Source: Silurus meridionalis (lineage: Eukaryota; Chordata; Actinopteri; Siluriformes; Siluridae). From it: a stretch of 64,000 nucleotides of DNA. The position numbers and the translations under genes are program-made. Shown piece after piece: positions 10,712 through 22,849 of the stretch. The stretch is from contig NC_060892.1 in NCBI RefSeq assembly GCF_014805685.1, forward strand, positions 4,152,490 to 4,216,489. Reading direction: 5' to 3'. Each line of letters begins with the position of its first letter. The first letter of the stretch is position 1. The notes beneath the pieces were generated by a model that saw nothing but the letters and a program-made list of their open reading frames with translations, did no database searches and was not told where the DNA came from.

Positions 10712-10935
10712 TTTGGTCGACACCTAACCATAATATTTGTATGCGCTTTTTGAAAGTTATTTCACATTTAGTTCTGTTATAAAAATCTCCACTCTCCTGG
10801 GAATATGTTCCACTGTATTTTGATGTGTTTTTGAGCAGATTCGAGCTCATTCAGCCACAAGGGTGTTAATAAACTCAGGTACTGATGTAGGTGAGGTGTT
10901 CAAAAGGGTTGGGGTCAGAGCTTTATAGACTGCAA
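10712..10935 (-). mobile_element. Tc1-A fragment
   Basis: Reverse complement of the right half of the family: tccactctcctgggaatatg, ttcagccacaagggtgttaa, actgatgtaggtgagg and ggttggggtcagagc. The left half is missing. Confidence 0.75.
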
Positions 10936-11070
10936 ACCATGATTTGCATATCAAAACAAGATATCAAGGAAACATCAAAAGAAGAAATAACATCATCATC
11001 TTATAATTAGAACTAAACTGATGCAACATTTGAATCATCAGCAGCAAGCAAAGCTGCAGCAAAAAAAATA

Positions 11071-11129
11071 TCTCTCTCTCTTACTCTCCCTCTCTCTTTC
11101 TCTCTCTCCGAACATCCATCCATCCATCC

Positions 11130-11227
<98 letters not shown>

Positions 11228-11230
11228 TTT
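11071..11230. repeat. Compound microsatellite (TC, ATCC, ATCT, AT, T)
   Basis: A TC-rich block is followed by short ATCC repeats, a long ATCT tract, an AT tract and a T run. It abuts an RTE-like tail at 11231. Confidence 0.95.
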
Positions 11231-11275
11231 CGGCTGTTCCATTAGGGGTTGCCACTGCGGATCATCTGTCTCTAC
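11231..11275 (-). mobile_element. RTE-like LINE 3' terminal stub
   Basis: cggctgttccattaggggtt, then gccactgcggatcatc, matches the 3' UTR of the RTE-like copy at 4118-4765 in the same orientation. Only about 45 bp remains. Confidence 0.6.
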
Positions 11276-11284
11276 ATGACACAA

Positions 11285-11797
11285 TAACTTGATGACACAT
11301 TCATTTTAATGGCACCAATTATTCACACGCAATTAATGCTGTGCACATTTCTATTTAACCATTTTTTATTAAAAATATAAATAAATATGAGGCAAATTTA
11401 AAACCATAGATGCAACACGTATTTATGACGTCCTTTCTTTACTCAGACTTTTAAACAATTAAACTTTACAGAAAATATTATTTAATCACTAAACATTTGT
11501 TTTACTGATGCCAACTCAAGCTCAAATCAAGCACTAAAATCTACCATGATGCACACAATTTAAACTGTCCGTGTGGAAACAAAAGTTCGCTTGATGTCCT
11601 GACGATTTACGTAATTTAAAATACCATGATTACTTAAAAAAATGTACAAGAATATTTTGTCTTCGTGCTCTATTTTGAGTTTGAATTCACTAATAATAAA
11701 CATATATTTGCATAAAGAATCCTTATTTGTACTTGAAAAGTATTAATTTAAGGTACATTTGGAACAGATACAAACATTTTAATTGATTGACAGCCCC
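11285..11797 (-). mobile_element. TIR-G DNA transposon, left half
   Basis: Read in reverse it begins GGGCTGTCAATC. It aligns collinearly with 54625-55240, sharing aaatgtaccttaaattaata, ctttatgcaaatatatgttt and gtaaagaaaggacg. The other half is missing. No transposase seen. Confidence 0.65.
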
Positions 11798-12280
<483 letters not shown>

Positions 12281-13310
12281 ATAGGGATTATAATTAAGGC
12301 TCTTACATAATTTATTGTTTTGATATGTTTACAATGTTAAAAATAGTTTTATTACATTTCTCATATGTTGTTATTCCATTCACCAGTTTCTGAAGAGGTT
12401 TTTATTATTATTCATACTTCTGCCTACTGGCTACAGCAATTTTCTTTGTCCTACCATGCACTGTCACCATGTTCCCCTCAGTGGAGCCTTTAAATGACAC
12501 TTCAGGTCATTAGGAAGCCTGTAGCCTCTGTTTACTGACATGGGACTCCAGGTGGCCACATGAACCACAGTCTACACACATATTACAATGGCTACACATG
12601 GCTATTAAAATTTATTTCCTCAAGTTTGCCAGGAAAACTTTTCTGGCTTTGTTAAATGAAGCCCATTTTCCCCATAGTGCTTATTATATGGCAATGAAAA
12701 TATGCTGAGAGCTCCCCTCAACAAGCCATGCATGCTCCTGTGCTGATCTACCACATGCACATCCGTTATTTAAAATGAATATGTTGAATGTCGCCAGCCG
12801 AAAGGGGTGAGAAACTCCAGTGTCTACAGCTTCACTTTTCACTGTGAAGCTTCTCATGTCAGTGTTTTCACATCCGTCCACAAAAAGAACGAAGCCCAGG
12901 GTATCATTGTGTGTATGTAACAGACATCATGTCCAAAGCAGACAGGAAAGTCCAAAGCAAAAAAGAGACAAAGAATGGGTGAGTCAGATGCTAGAGAGCG
13001 AAGGCATGGTATCGAGAAGAAGAAATGTCTACTCTCTCTCACTTTGTACTCTGTGCAGGGTATTGCATGTCACTAATAAGAACTTTGGGGGAAGTTTGGA
13101 TGACTTCGGTTCATGACTGCAGAAAATTCGCAAGATTTCAGGAATAATTGCGTTCAAATGAATAATATTAGGAGGGAATCTTGGAGAGACAATTCCCAGT
13201 CAGACACATTAGTTTCACACCATCTTGTACAATTAAAAATAGTGGTTAATTTCTACAGATTTTTATTTACACACTAAAATAAAGTAAGTTAAGCCTTTTT
13301 TTTTCAAATG
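12281..13310. other. Unique stretch; candidate regulatory sequence
   Basis: No repeat is recognised. The part at 12420-12900 is compositionally balanced and free of repeat motifs. Frames here are short and lack domains. Confidence 0.3.
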
Positions 13311-13322
13311 GTGGACTTTCTA

Positions 13323-13540
13323 TCACACAATAAAAGGGAGATACTCTGCCCAGCAAAAGGGGGCGCATTGTACACCAGTGAAGCAGTGGGAAGAAGCGAG
13401 CTCATCAGTGGGGCAAGAAGGCAGAGTAACGTTCTCACTTAAGCAAGGAGGCAGAACAACATTGTTAGCAGAGCAGGAAGGGAGTGTAAGATCTGAAATG
13501 GAGTCAAAAGATGGAGCATTTGTCAACGTCCTGAGCCATG
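13323..13540 (-). repeat. 30-bp coding-type tandem repeat (V-L-P-x-C units)
   Basis: On the minus strand five 10-residue units follow one another: LTLPSCSANN, VVLPPCLSEN, VTLPSCPTDE, LASSHCFTGV, QCAPFCWAEY. The plan resembles the 10-residue units at 53089-53180 on the other strand. I suspect a low-complexity region of a retroelement. There is no neighbouring domain to confirm it. Confidence 0.5.
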
Positions 13541-13779
13541 TATGAGATGGGGATGATGGTCAGTTTTAGCAGAGCAAAAAAAGTTGAGTGATGTCTAAAT
13601 TTCGACTGAATAAAGTAGTACCATCCAATGCATGATGATTATGGAGTATGGTGAGACTTAATATCATCATTGGGGCAGGGATGTTGGGAGTTGGTCCTGG
13701 TTAGGTCAAGATCCCCTTTTGCAAACATCTTCCTGAGAATGCACATGGTATCAATCCATTTCTGTGTGAATTTGACTGT
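13541..13779. other. Unassigned stretch
   Basis: Nothing recognised. Confidence 0.25.
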
Positions 13780-13895
13780 TCCTCCTGCACCTGGGTTCAG
13801 GAGGAACGTTGTTTCATTTCACTGTGTACTGCATCAGCTATATATGGTTGAAATGACAATAAAAAGCTTCTTGACTTCTTGACTTGACTTCTTGA
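13780..13895 (+). mobile_element. Retroposon-like 3' tail
   Basis: gaaatgacaataaaaagctt is followed by short CTTGACTT-type repeats, a retroposon-style 3' end. The body is not recognised. Confidence 0.4.
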
Positions 13896-14674
13896 TCAGG
13901 TGGGTCTTTTCCAGGGACCACTTCTTGGATGTTGAAACCAAAGCCAAACTGTATTAGGTAAAGTTTTCTGTCATGAATTTGTAGAGAAGATGTATGCAAG
14001 TACGGATGATTCATTACATAAAGAACAAACCAATCAAAACAGCTGAAACTGTGAAAAAAAGTATTATAAACACAGGCTATAGACTGTGCATATGGACCAA
14101 AACATACAGAAAATAAGTGATATTGTGGCTCAACTGAAAACAAGCAGCACTAACAACAGCAGCAACAAAAAAGCTTGTCAATAAGAGGTAAAATAGTTCT
14201 GCATCCATTGGTAAACAAATTCCTTCCTGTTATCACTTACATTATAGCAGCTGTAAAGTGTACGTAATTGTTAATGTGTCTGTACTAAAAACTTTACTCA
14301 TTGTTAAGCTTTGGAAACTGGAGACTCCTTCCATACTTTACTTAAATGCCTTCTTACAGAAAACTTCACTACGGGAACAATGACAATAATAAATGTAAGT
14401 GGTATTTTTATTATTCAAGTTCCTTGTTGTTATTTGCCTTCACCAAACATACAGCACTTCAGAGCTTCTGTCAGACAAAATGAATCGCCTTCAGACAAAT
14501 GGAGTTGTGCGTTCAACCTTGCCGTCATTTAAATCCTATCGATTCCTTGTTTTCTTCTGCCTTTTGAGAATTTCTCAAAAGAAACTTGCACTTATCTCTT
14601 CAGCCAACCTTGCTGTTTATTTAACTGTTTAAAAAAATTTACATTCAAGGTCACACATTTCACTTACTGAATTA
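13896..14674. other. Unassigned AT-rich stretch
   Basis: No family and no coding sequence recognised. Confidence 0.25.
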
Positions 14675-15388
14675 CAACTCCATTCCAAAAAGTTGTGGCA
14701 CTATAAAATGTAAATAAAACCAAAATGCAATGATTAGAAAATCTCATAAAGCCATATTTTATTCACAGTAATTAAAGAAACACATCAAATGTTTAAACTG
14801 AGAATATTACCATTTTAAGGAAAAAACAAGGTCATTTTGAATTTGATGGCTACAACACGTCTCAAAGAAGTTGGGATAGGGACATGTTTTCCACTGTGTA
14901 GCATCATGCCTTCTATCCCTATACATCTGGAAAGTGAGGAGACCAGTTGCTAAAGTTTTGGGAAATGGGAATGTTGCTCTGTGTGTTTGATACACAATTC
15001 CAACTATTTAACAGTTCTGGGTGTCCTTTGTTGTATTTTTTGTTTTATAATGCGCCAATTGTTTTCAAATGGTAAAAGGTCTAGACTGCAGGCAGGCCAG
15101 TTTAAAACTTAAACTCTGCTACCATGAATTCATGCTATTGTAATAGATTCAGCATTGTCCGTTCAGCATTGATAAAGATTTTCCAAAAGTGCAAGCTGCC
15201 TATTCACAGGCACTCATGCACTTCCATACCATCAGAGATGCACCTTTTTGAACTTAGCTCTGATAACAAGCCCAATGGTCCTTTATTTGATATGTTTTCT
15301 ATGTTTTATTGTGTATGAAATATAGGTTTATAAGATTTGCAAACGAATGCATTCTGTTTTTAATTTAACACAACTTTTTTGATGATTG
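14675..15388. mobile_element. Tc1-C non-autonomous element with long inverted repeats
   Basis: TA flanks both sides (14673-14674 and 15389-15390), consistent with a Tc1/mariner target duplication. The left ~110 bp (ccaaaaagttgtggcac, taaataaaaccaaaatgca, atcaaatgttta) recurs in reverse at the right end (gtttttaatttaacacaac, gatttgcaaacg). The same end sequence borders the element at 30271-31597, which keeps transposase coding. The interior here has no transposase. Confidence 0.7.
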
Positions 15389-15390
15389 TA

Positions 15391-15878
15391 CATCTTGTTT
15401 CATAGACAGAACAGAGCTTAAAGTGAAATTACAAACATCTTAATAGTGATAGTCAACAGATACCCTTTGGCATATGGTGAGTTTTGGAGTAATCTCCATA
15501 TTATGCAAGTTAATGTTATTTCTTTTATAGAAATCTCATTGCATATCCATATGTAAGGGCATGAGAGCTGGAAGCAACCTGAGCATCCCTTACCCTTGCA
15601 GGTTTTTTTTTTTTTCAACATTCATTGTGTGGATCTACATTTCTGCAGCACTGTCAGGATGGTTGCTGGTCAGGAGAGGCACATCACATGACAGAGAGGT
15701 AGTGCAGTGATATTTTTTACAATTACTTTTTTTCATCCTGACTTCCTGACTGCTGCAGTGATACTGTTTTGGCCATGAAATGTCAAAGCATACATTTAAA
15801 AAATAAATCTTTAATGTGCAATTGCTGTATAGAACCAATATGCATTTTTTTAGGAACCCCTGTACACCTGGTCATTTA
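15391..15878. other. Unassigned stretch
   Basis: AT-rich, with no family or coding sequence recognised. Confidence 0.25.
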
Positions 15879-16565
15879 CAGTGGTGTAAAGTATTTAAGT
15901 AAATGTCCTTCATTACTGTACTTAAGTCATTTTTTTGTCTACTTACTGCTAATTTTACCGAATATAAATGATATAAGCAACTTTTACTCTACTTACTCAA
16001 CTACATTTATGGTTCAATTTATGCACTTATTACTTCATTATTTGTTATTGACAATGAAAGGTACCAAATACATTTTGCTACATTTGGCTGATTTATTCTC
16101 CACTGCCACTTTATTTGTCCATTGAATTTGAATGATTTTCCGACTTTGTTCCATGATACTGTTATTTGATTTGTTAATTGGAAAATTCCGCTTGGAAAGT
16201 TTGCTTTACTACTTTTATTTGACCGACTTGTTTGATCTTTGTTTCATTCGTGCATGTTGATGAGGCTGTTGTGTTGCTGGTTAATGCAGTGTTGAGGTGT
16301 ACAATGTGATGTGTATTTTAGCAAATAAAACCTCACAAATCAACAGTTGTGTTTTTGCTGTCACTGTTTGGTGGACTTCTGCATACTTGAGGTTACGTTT
16401 AATATGAGTCAAATTCTCAAGTACTGTTCAAATCAGATACTCAAAGAATTTTACTCAATTATTATTGGAATTAGTGACTTTGAACTTATAATGGATGAAG
16501 TTTTGCAGTAAGGTATTTATACGTTTACTGAAGTAGGATTTTCAGGTACTCTTTACACCTCTAGT
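15879..16565. mobile_element. hAT-like non-autonomous element
   Basis: It begins CAGTGGTGTAAAGTATTTAA and its right end read in reverse is AGAGGTGTAAAGAGTA, followed inward by AAGTA-type repeats. CAGNGGTG ends are typical of hAT deletion elements and match the style of the better supported copies at 16961 and 50093. I could not find a clean 8-bp duplication. Confidence 0.55.
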
Positions 16566-16709
16566 AGTTCATGATAGGATCCAATTAGTGCATTCATACA
16601 TTTTTTGAGCTTGTTAGTGACACCGGTGTGGCATGTTTGCTGAGACTGTAAACTGCTAATCACTTAAAATGTTTAAATCTTGAAAGTTTACACAAAAACG
16701 CCCTTTTAA

Positions 16710-16850
16710 CGAAACCCTCCCCATTTATCCGGGCTTGGGACCGGCACTATGCTTACTGTAACTCCCCAATTGTTCAGGTATATAACTGAATGAACTCTAA
16801 GTCACTCTGGAGAAAGGTGTCTGCTAAATGCCATAAATTCAAATTTAATA
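16710..16850 (+). mobile_element. SINE tail fragment
   Basis: aactctaagtcactctggag, then gtgtctgctaaatgccataa, is the SINE 3' tail. The head is degraded. Confidence 0.5.
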
Positions 16851-16960
16851 AGTCAAAATATTATAAAAAAATAAATAGTGCAAATATTCATGTGAGGTAG
16901 AAATATGTAGCCTTGCTGAAGTGTCTTTGTCCGGTAGATGAATTGCCTGAGGGTAGGAAC

Positions 16961-18591
16961 CAGAGGTGGGAGTAAGTCACTAAATGCAAGTCTCAAGTCA
17001 AGTCCAAGTCTAAACAATGCAAGTCAAAGTCAAGTCAAGTCATTCTGTTGTAAGGGTCAAGTCAAGTCAAGTCAAGTCAAGTTGCAACTTAGTCATCAAG
17101 TCATACCAAGTCACACACAGATTTGTTTGACACATTTTTTAACTCAGGGACTTTTATTACTTTTTTAGACACAGAGGGCTGATGATGGGTTACAAAAATA
17201 AATAAATTAACTTGTGTGTAATAAAATATCGTTAAGAAGCACTTTAAATGCTCTAAAATAAAAATAAATTAAATGAACAAGTAAACAAGAATTAATAAAA
17301 CATTTCCCATCTTGTGCTAGCCCTACATATAGTTATTTTGCTGTGATGTCCCCTATGAAAGTGTAAACTAAGCAAAAACATTCAACATTTCAATTTAATC
17401 CAAGTAGGCCAACGTGAACACGCTTAAAAAAAAAAAAGAACATATATCTGGGAATTTCATATTATTGTAAGTTTTTTAGACAGTAGAATGTGCTGATGTT
17501 CCCTTCTCAGGAGGAGTCAGAACTACAGCTGTTAAACTGGATCATTTCTATCTATGAATACCCTGATGTATCTGTGTAAATATGGAGTGAACAGTCACAT
17601 GCCCCCATCTCAACATATAGTAATAATAATACCTATAAGTGTAAAGTATACTCTGTCATCTCATCAGACACCAAACAATGGGTTGCATACTCAAAGTAGA
17701 ATATCATTATCAAAAACAAAAAATCTTACTGTACAAGTCAGGCAGTGGTTTTTAAAAGGTGATGAACCCAACATTGTTTGTTCTGTTAAGAGTTATCCAC
17801 AAACTATTATGATCATGTTACTCTTTTCATTAATTTTCTAATATCTTTAATAATGTAAAAAAATAACATGTATTTGGCCATAACAACTTTAACCCTTGAC
17901 CACTTCAATGTTAAACTTTGGACAGTTTAAAATAATGCCAATGTGAAGGCAAATTACAGTGAATTGCATTTGCAAAAAATCAAACTGGACAAAACTTTAT
18001 CGGTCATTTGTGAGCGATGGGGTCGCATTATCATTCCCCAATGGCTGAATACACGTTCAACTGGTGCACTAGATGCTGGAATTGCCAATAAGCCTGGTAG
18101 TCACCTTAAATAAAGAGGGCAATGGGTCTATTTATAGACCATAACTGAAGAGCATTCTGTCCATCACAAATGTCAAGGAAGTGGTTAAGCTGGATAAGCG
18201 GACTAGAGCACGAATTGGTTTTCTGTTTTTTGCGTAACCATGTTGTCTTGTCTGCGGAGGGATCTGCTGTTTTGGCAGGCGGCAAGCGGCTTCCGGATAG
18301 CGTCTAGCGGTTTACGCATGCGGAAGAGTAGCTTGGGTTCGCCGACTTATTGGAAAATATATAGTTCATTCTTAATTATATAGAAAAATCACAATAATTG
18401 AAAAATATTATTTTCCACAAGTCATTTCAAGTAAATAGGCACAAGTCCAAGTCAAGTCTAAAGTCACGAGGAGCAAGTCTAAAGTTAAGTCAAGTCTTTT
18501 CAGAGATTGAGTCAAGTAAGTCTCAAGTCCAGAAAATTGTGACTCGAGTCTGACTCTAGTCAAGTCATATGACTCGAGTCTCCCACCTCTG
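16961..18591. mobile_element. hAT transposon with 8-bp target duplication
   Basis: It begins CAGAGGTGGGAG and ends CTCCCACCTCTG, so the 12-bp termini are inverted repeats. Flanks are GTAGGAAC at 16953-16960 and GTAGGAAG at 18592-18599, 7 of 8 identical, which fits a hAT target duplication. Both subterminal zones are packed with CAAGTC motifs (16985-17100 and 18415-18560). The minus strand holds a remnant of the hAT transposase C-terminus (separate entry). The element is about 1.6 kb, too short for an intact transposase. Confidence 0.85.
17954..18106 (-). pseudogene. hAT transposase C-terminal (dimerisation) domain remnant
   Basis: An ATG-less minus-strand frame reads LLAIPASSAPVERVFSHWG, then MIMRPHRSQM and a short tail to a TAA stop at 17954-17956. 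I-P-x-S-S-x-x-x-E-R-x-F-S is the signature of the hAT C-terminal dimerisation domain. Almost 50 codons are open, but no catalytic region is recognisable upstream, so this is a relic. Confidence 0.85.
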
Positions 18592-18599
18592 GTAGGAAG

Positions 18600-19596
18600 T
18601 CCTCCTATGTCTCTCTCGCTCGGTGGCAGGATCCGGTAGCATGTTTCCCATGAAAATGCTGTGAGGAGTCTTGAGAAAACCAAAAACATACAATACCTAG
18701 CCTTTGTTGAAAGGTCAGAAAAAAAATGAAGTACCAGACTTGTTCAAGTTGACAGGAACGTCTACAGCAACTCACATAACCCCTATTTACAACCCCACCT
18801 AGCTGAAAAGCATCTTATTGTATTCACTGAATGTTAAACCATGTTGTACTCGATGAGCTTCAAAAGCAGAGAAACCATTTTCGTACACTATCACTAAAGG
18901 TGAGCTTTGTAAAGGGTTTGTAAAAGAAGAAAAAATCCATTCAGACAGGAATACTGTGTTTTGAGGAGGTAAATGTCCATAATAAGTGTAAGAAAGTCCC
19001 ACAGGACCTTCAGATAACACTAAAGTATGTAGTAAATTTAGTCAATTGATCCCATGGTCACAACTGAACACAACAACAAATACATGCGGTTCCGTTTCAC
19101 AGAGAAAACCCAGCACCGTGACTTGTGAGACTTACCACTCAGGCTAATCTTCTTAGATTGAATTTACACAACTTGAGTAGTGAGCTTTGACTTGCTCTGT
19201 TCCTCCGCTTATGGAAATCGCCTTCGATCTGTCGCAGCCAGGTGTAGCTGACAAAAAGCCTGACAGAAAGATCTGACCCTCATTTTTCGGTCAATGAACG
19301 AGACTGCTTCGGATGTGAAGGGACCGAGCACTAAAAAACAACAGTATAGTGCGTTCTACTGGAGTTGGCGATGGGCTGAAGGCATAAGGTCTTGTGTAAG
19401 TCAGCAAGTAATGCGAGGGTAGAACATTTGTAGCAAAATGCAAATAAACACAAAAAACTAAACATACAAAAAACTAAACACATGATTAAACTGACCATAC
19501 ATAACCTGAACGTAAGCAACGACAACCACAACCATGAACAATCAACTGCCCTTTTCTTTGCATATTGCTAATCTATTCATATCTATCCTATCTATC
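18600..19596. other. Unassigned stretch
   Basis: No family or coding sequence recognised. A short TATC-type run lies near 19575. Confidence 0.25.
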
Positions 19597-19862
19597 TATT
19601 CTCACTCTCCAGTGTTCTGCATTGTTTACAGATTTATAATCACACTCTTATTATCACTCAAATGAGGATGGGTTCCCCTTTTGAGTCTGGTTCCTCTCAA
19701 GGTTTCTTCCTCATAACATCTAAGGGAGTTTTTCCTTGACACAGTCGCCATGGCTGCTCATTAGGTATAAATACACATCGTTCACCTGTTAAATTCTGTA
19801 ACGCTGCTTTGAGACAATGTCTGTTGTGAAAAGCGCAATAGAAATAACTTGACTCGACTTGA
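19597..19862 (+). mobile_element. L2-1 LINE 3' end, 5'-truncated
   Basis: ctcactctccagtgttctgc, gaggatgggttcccctttt, ctctcaaggtttcttcctc and gctttgagacaatgtctgtt, ending in a CTTGACTCGACTTGACT tail. Same 3' UTR as the L2 at 27.6-29.4 kb. The insertion lies next to a TATC-rich stretch. Confidence 0.85.
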
Positions 19863-20094
19863 CTATCCATATAGGTGTATGTTTAATCCCTCGTCAGCTC
19901 AAACCTGGACTACTGCTACTTGCTCATGATAGATCTGCCTATTAGAGATATCAAACTCTCTGCAACTGATCCAGAACACAATTAATATCAAACTTGTCCC
20001 ACACCACCCCATTGCTACTCTTCCTTTACTGACTTCCTGTAGCTACAAAGCCAAAGACGGACCAAAACCCCTCTACCTTTTAGCACTTCTCAGC

Positions 20095-20735
20095 TTGCAC
20101 TGCACCACATTCCTTCCATTCTCTTCCACTGCATCCTGCTCCCTCTATCCCCTTTTACTGCATCACGCCCCCTCTATCCCCTTTCACTGCATCATGCTCC
20201 CTCTATCCTCTTTCACTGCATCACGCTCCCTCTATCCTCTTCCACTGCATCACGCTCCCTCTATCCTCTTCCACTGCATCACGCTCCCTCTATCCTCTTC
20301 CACTGCATCAAGCTCCCTCCATCTCTACCATGACATCATGCTCCCTCTATCCTCTTCCACTGCATCATGCTCCCTCCATCCTCTACCACTGCATCATGCT
20401 CCTCCATCCTCTTCCACTGCATCACGCTCCCTCCATCCTCTTCCACTACATCACGCTCCCTCTAACCTCTTTCACTGCATCACACTCCCTTCATCCTCTT
20501 CTAGTGCATCACGCTCCCTCTATCCTTTTCCACTGCATCACGCTCCCTCTATCCCTTTCAGTGCATCTTGCTCCCTCTATCCTTTTCCACTGCATCACGC
20601 TCTCTCCATCCTCGTCCCCTGCATCATGCTCCCTCTATCCTCTTCCACTGCATCACGCTCCCTCTATCCTCTTCCACTCCATCACACTCCCTTTATCCTC
20701 TACTGTTGCACTACAAAACCTCCATCCTCTACCAC
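20095..20735 (+). repeat. 29-bp minisatellite
   Basis: About 21 imperfect copies of a unit containing cactgcatcacgctccctct, then atcctctt. Because 29 is not divisible by 3, each unit shifts the frame, giving a 227-codon open frame and overlapping shadow frames that are not genes. It lies inside a LINE relic. Confidence 0.9.
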
Positions 20736-20739
20736 TGCC

Positions 20740-21200
20740 AGGGATGGTGAGTGGAAGGACTCAAAAGCAGGATGCTAAAGAATGATTTATAACAGTCTTT
20801 AATAAGAAGATGCAGGTAAACACAGAATATCCAAACTGGAAATCACAGAAAACAAGCTGTCCAAAAGCTTATGACCACTTAAAAATACTAACAGTCCTAC
20901 TAAAGGCACTTAAACCGAGAGTCTGAGATTAAAGGAGAGAACCGGAAAAATGGCTAACCTGAAAATAGTCCAAGATCCGAGAGCCAAGGGGTGAGTCTGG
21001 TCCAAAACCGGAACTAAGAAATCCGAGAGGAAAAAAAACAAGGGCTGGAAGGTTTGGAAAGAGCAGGGAGCCGACGAGACAATCTGGCAGGAAGCACAAG
21101 AAATCGTGGTCTCTTTACATGGTGGCCACTGCGTTTGCAAGATGGCGCTGTCCCGAAAATGAAAGTGGGGACCCCGAAAGTGCAAGTGCAGCAAGCTGAC
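20740..21200. other. Unassigned insert inside LINE relic
   Basis: Less AT-rich than the flanks, and it interrupts collinear LINE sequence. It could be an LTR or part of a retroelement. No paired copy or target duplication seen. Confidence 0.35.
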
Positions 21201-21440
21201 AGTCACTGCTCCATACTTAACTACTGCTCCATGACTCCCTCCATCCTTAGGGTGCAAGGAAGTAATTATTTAAGACTCTTCTTTGTTTTAGAAACTTAAT
21301 GGTGAAATGAACTTCCAATTAATGTCCAAGCAACTGATTTACTAGCAGTCTTTAAATGAAAACTAAAGACCTCCCTCTTCCAGAAGTACATACGTTTGCA
21401 CTTCTATATAAAGATCGCATTATATTTAAACTTTTTTCTC

Positions 21441-22817
21441 TCCAGACAGAGTTTTAGACTGATGTAATTCTGTGTCTGAATGAAACAGTATTGGAATGTA
21501 TTTAATGATTGGGAGTTCAAAGCACTTTTGAAAATAATACTAGATAACAGCATCAGCAAAATTCCCCAAATGTAAATGTGAACAATGAATGAAGTGTAAA
21601 GGCTTAGATAAAAGTGCTAACGATTAGCAAATGTGAAACACATTCGCAAATAAATCACAACATAGTTCATAGTCCAGTGTGTGTGCGTGTGTGCAGTGGC
21701 TGATAAACTTATTTCTGACATGCGAAGGAGTGATTTTTACATTAAAAAAATGAGTTAATTTGGCAGTGACTTTTTGCAATAATTGGAAAATGTTTGGAGT
21801 CAATTCGAGTTGTTCTTTATAAACATACAGAAATGCAGGAAATGTTTTTTACTCTTTTAAATTAGTTAATCTATTCTAATCTTTCATCTATTAGTGTCGC
21901 ATTATTAAACAACACAAAAAGCCAACAAAATAAACCCCAACACATTATCTAAGGAGTGTGAAGGGCTGAAAACAAAACAATTAAAAAATCCCCATAAAAT
22001 GATTAATTCGTTGTTTAGAAATATAATGAGGGATGACGAATAAAACAATTTACAAAGTAAATACAGAAACGAATGGAGAAAAAAAGAAAACTTTTTCTTT
22101 ACAAATATTTGTACTTTTCTTTTTAATGTCAAGAAATGTGTACTCAAGTAATAGCAAAAACTAACATAATAAAGTAAAGTAAGATATATAATAAAGTAAC
22201 AAAGATGCCATAACCTCAGTGAGTGTGAGAAGACAGTGAAATGTAAAGCTACAGTATATACAAGTGCTTATTAACAGAGAGTGTGAATCAGGTGCAGAGA
22301 TCATGTGACACATAAAGGGTGCAGTAGCTGGAGAGAAATGTAGGACTTTATATTTCATACCTTCAATCTTGCAAAAAAAAAGCCACCTTTGCAACTGAAT
22401 TGAATTCTAGAAGGTTTTCAATAGCACATAGTCACTATATCAGTCTTCAAGCTTTGAAATTGTGAATGAAGGCAATTCTGCTCTTCTTGCAGCATCCGAT
22501 TTATTTTATGCGCTGGATTTTTGTTCTCATTTTCGCCTTTTCTTTTCAGCAAAACCTTCCTCAGTGCATTCTTTGACCTTACATTCTCTGTCCCTAAAGT
22601 GAGTTGAATGTGTTTTTTTCACTGATGTATTAAATATTCTTTAAATCCTTGTACACCCCAGCCTTTTTCTCCTGGTACATGATTAAGTAAAGCATTTTAA
22701 TGTAAATAAACAATATTTACTGATTTTACTTTTGTCCAGCCCAGTTGGGGGGGAAACGCCGGTCTAAATCAGTTTTTTGTTTTTGCTCAATTAAAGGCTC
22801 AATTTAGATTAAGGAAC
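21441..22817. other. Unassigned AT-rich stretch
   Basis: AT-rich, with a short GT run near 21680. No family or coding sequence recognised. Confidence 0.25.
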
Positions 22818-22849
22818 ATAAAGAACGTCTCCAGGTTACGTATGTAACC

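Larger units (their letters stand above)
19875..21440 (+). mobile_element. Non-LTR retrotransposon ORF2 relic, split by minisatellite and insert
   Basis: Before the minisatellite one frame recalls SNLDYC and HHPIATLPLLTS followed by YKAKDGPKPLYLLALLS. After 21250 another reads WNELPINVQATDLLAVFK and TSLFQKY. These are the last blocks of an L2/CR1-type ORF2, between the reverse transcriptase and the stop codon. Between them lie a 29-bp minisatellite (20095-20735) and an unrelated insert (about 20740-21200). It has multiple frameshifts. Confidence 0.6.

Noticed and set aside
20095..20785. Open frames of 227 and 151 codons
   Set aside because: Products of the 29-bp minisatellite read in rotating frames.
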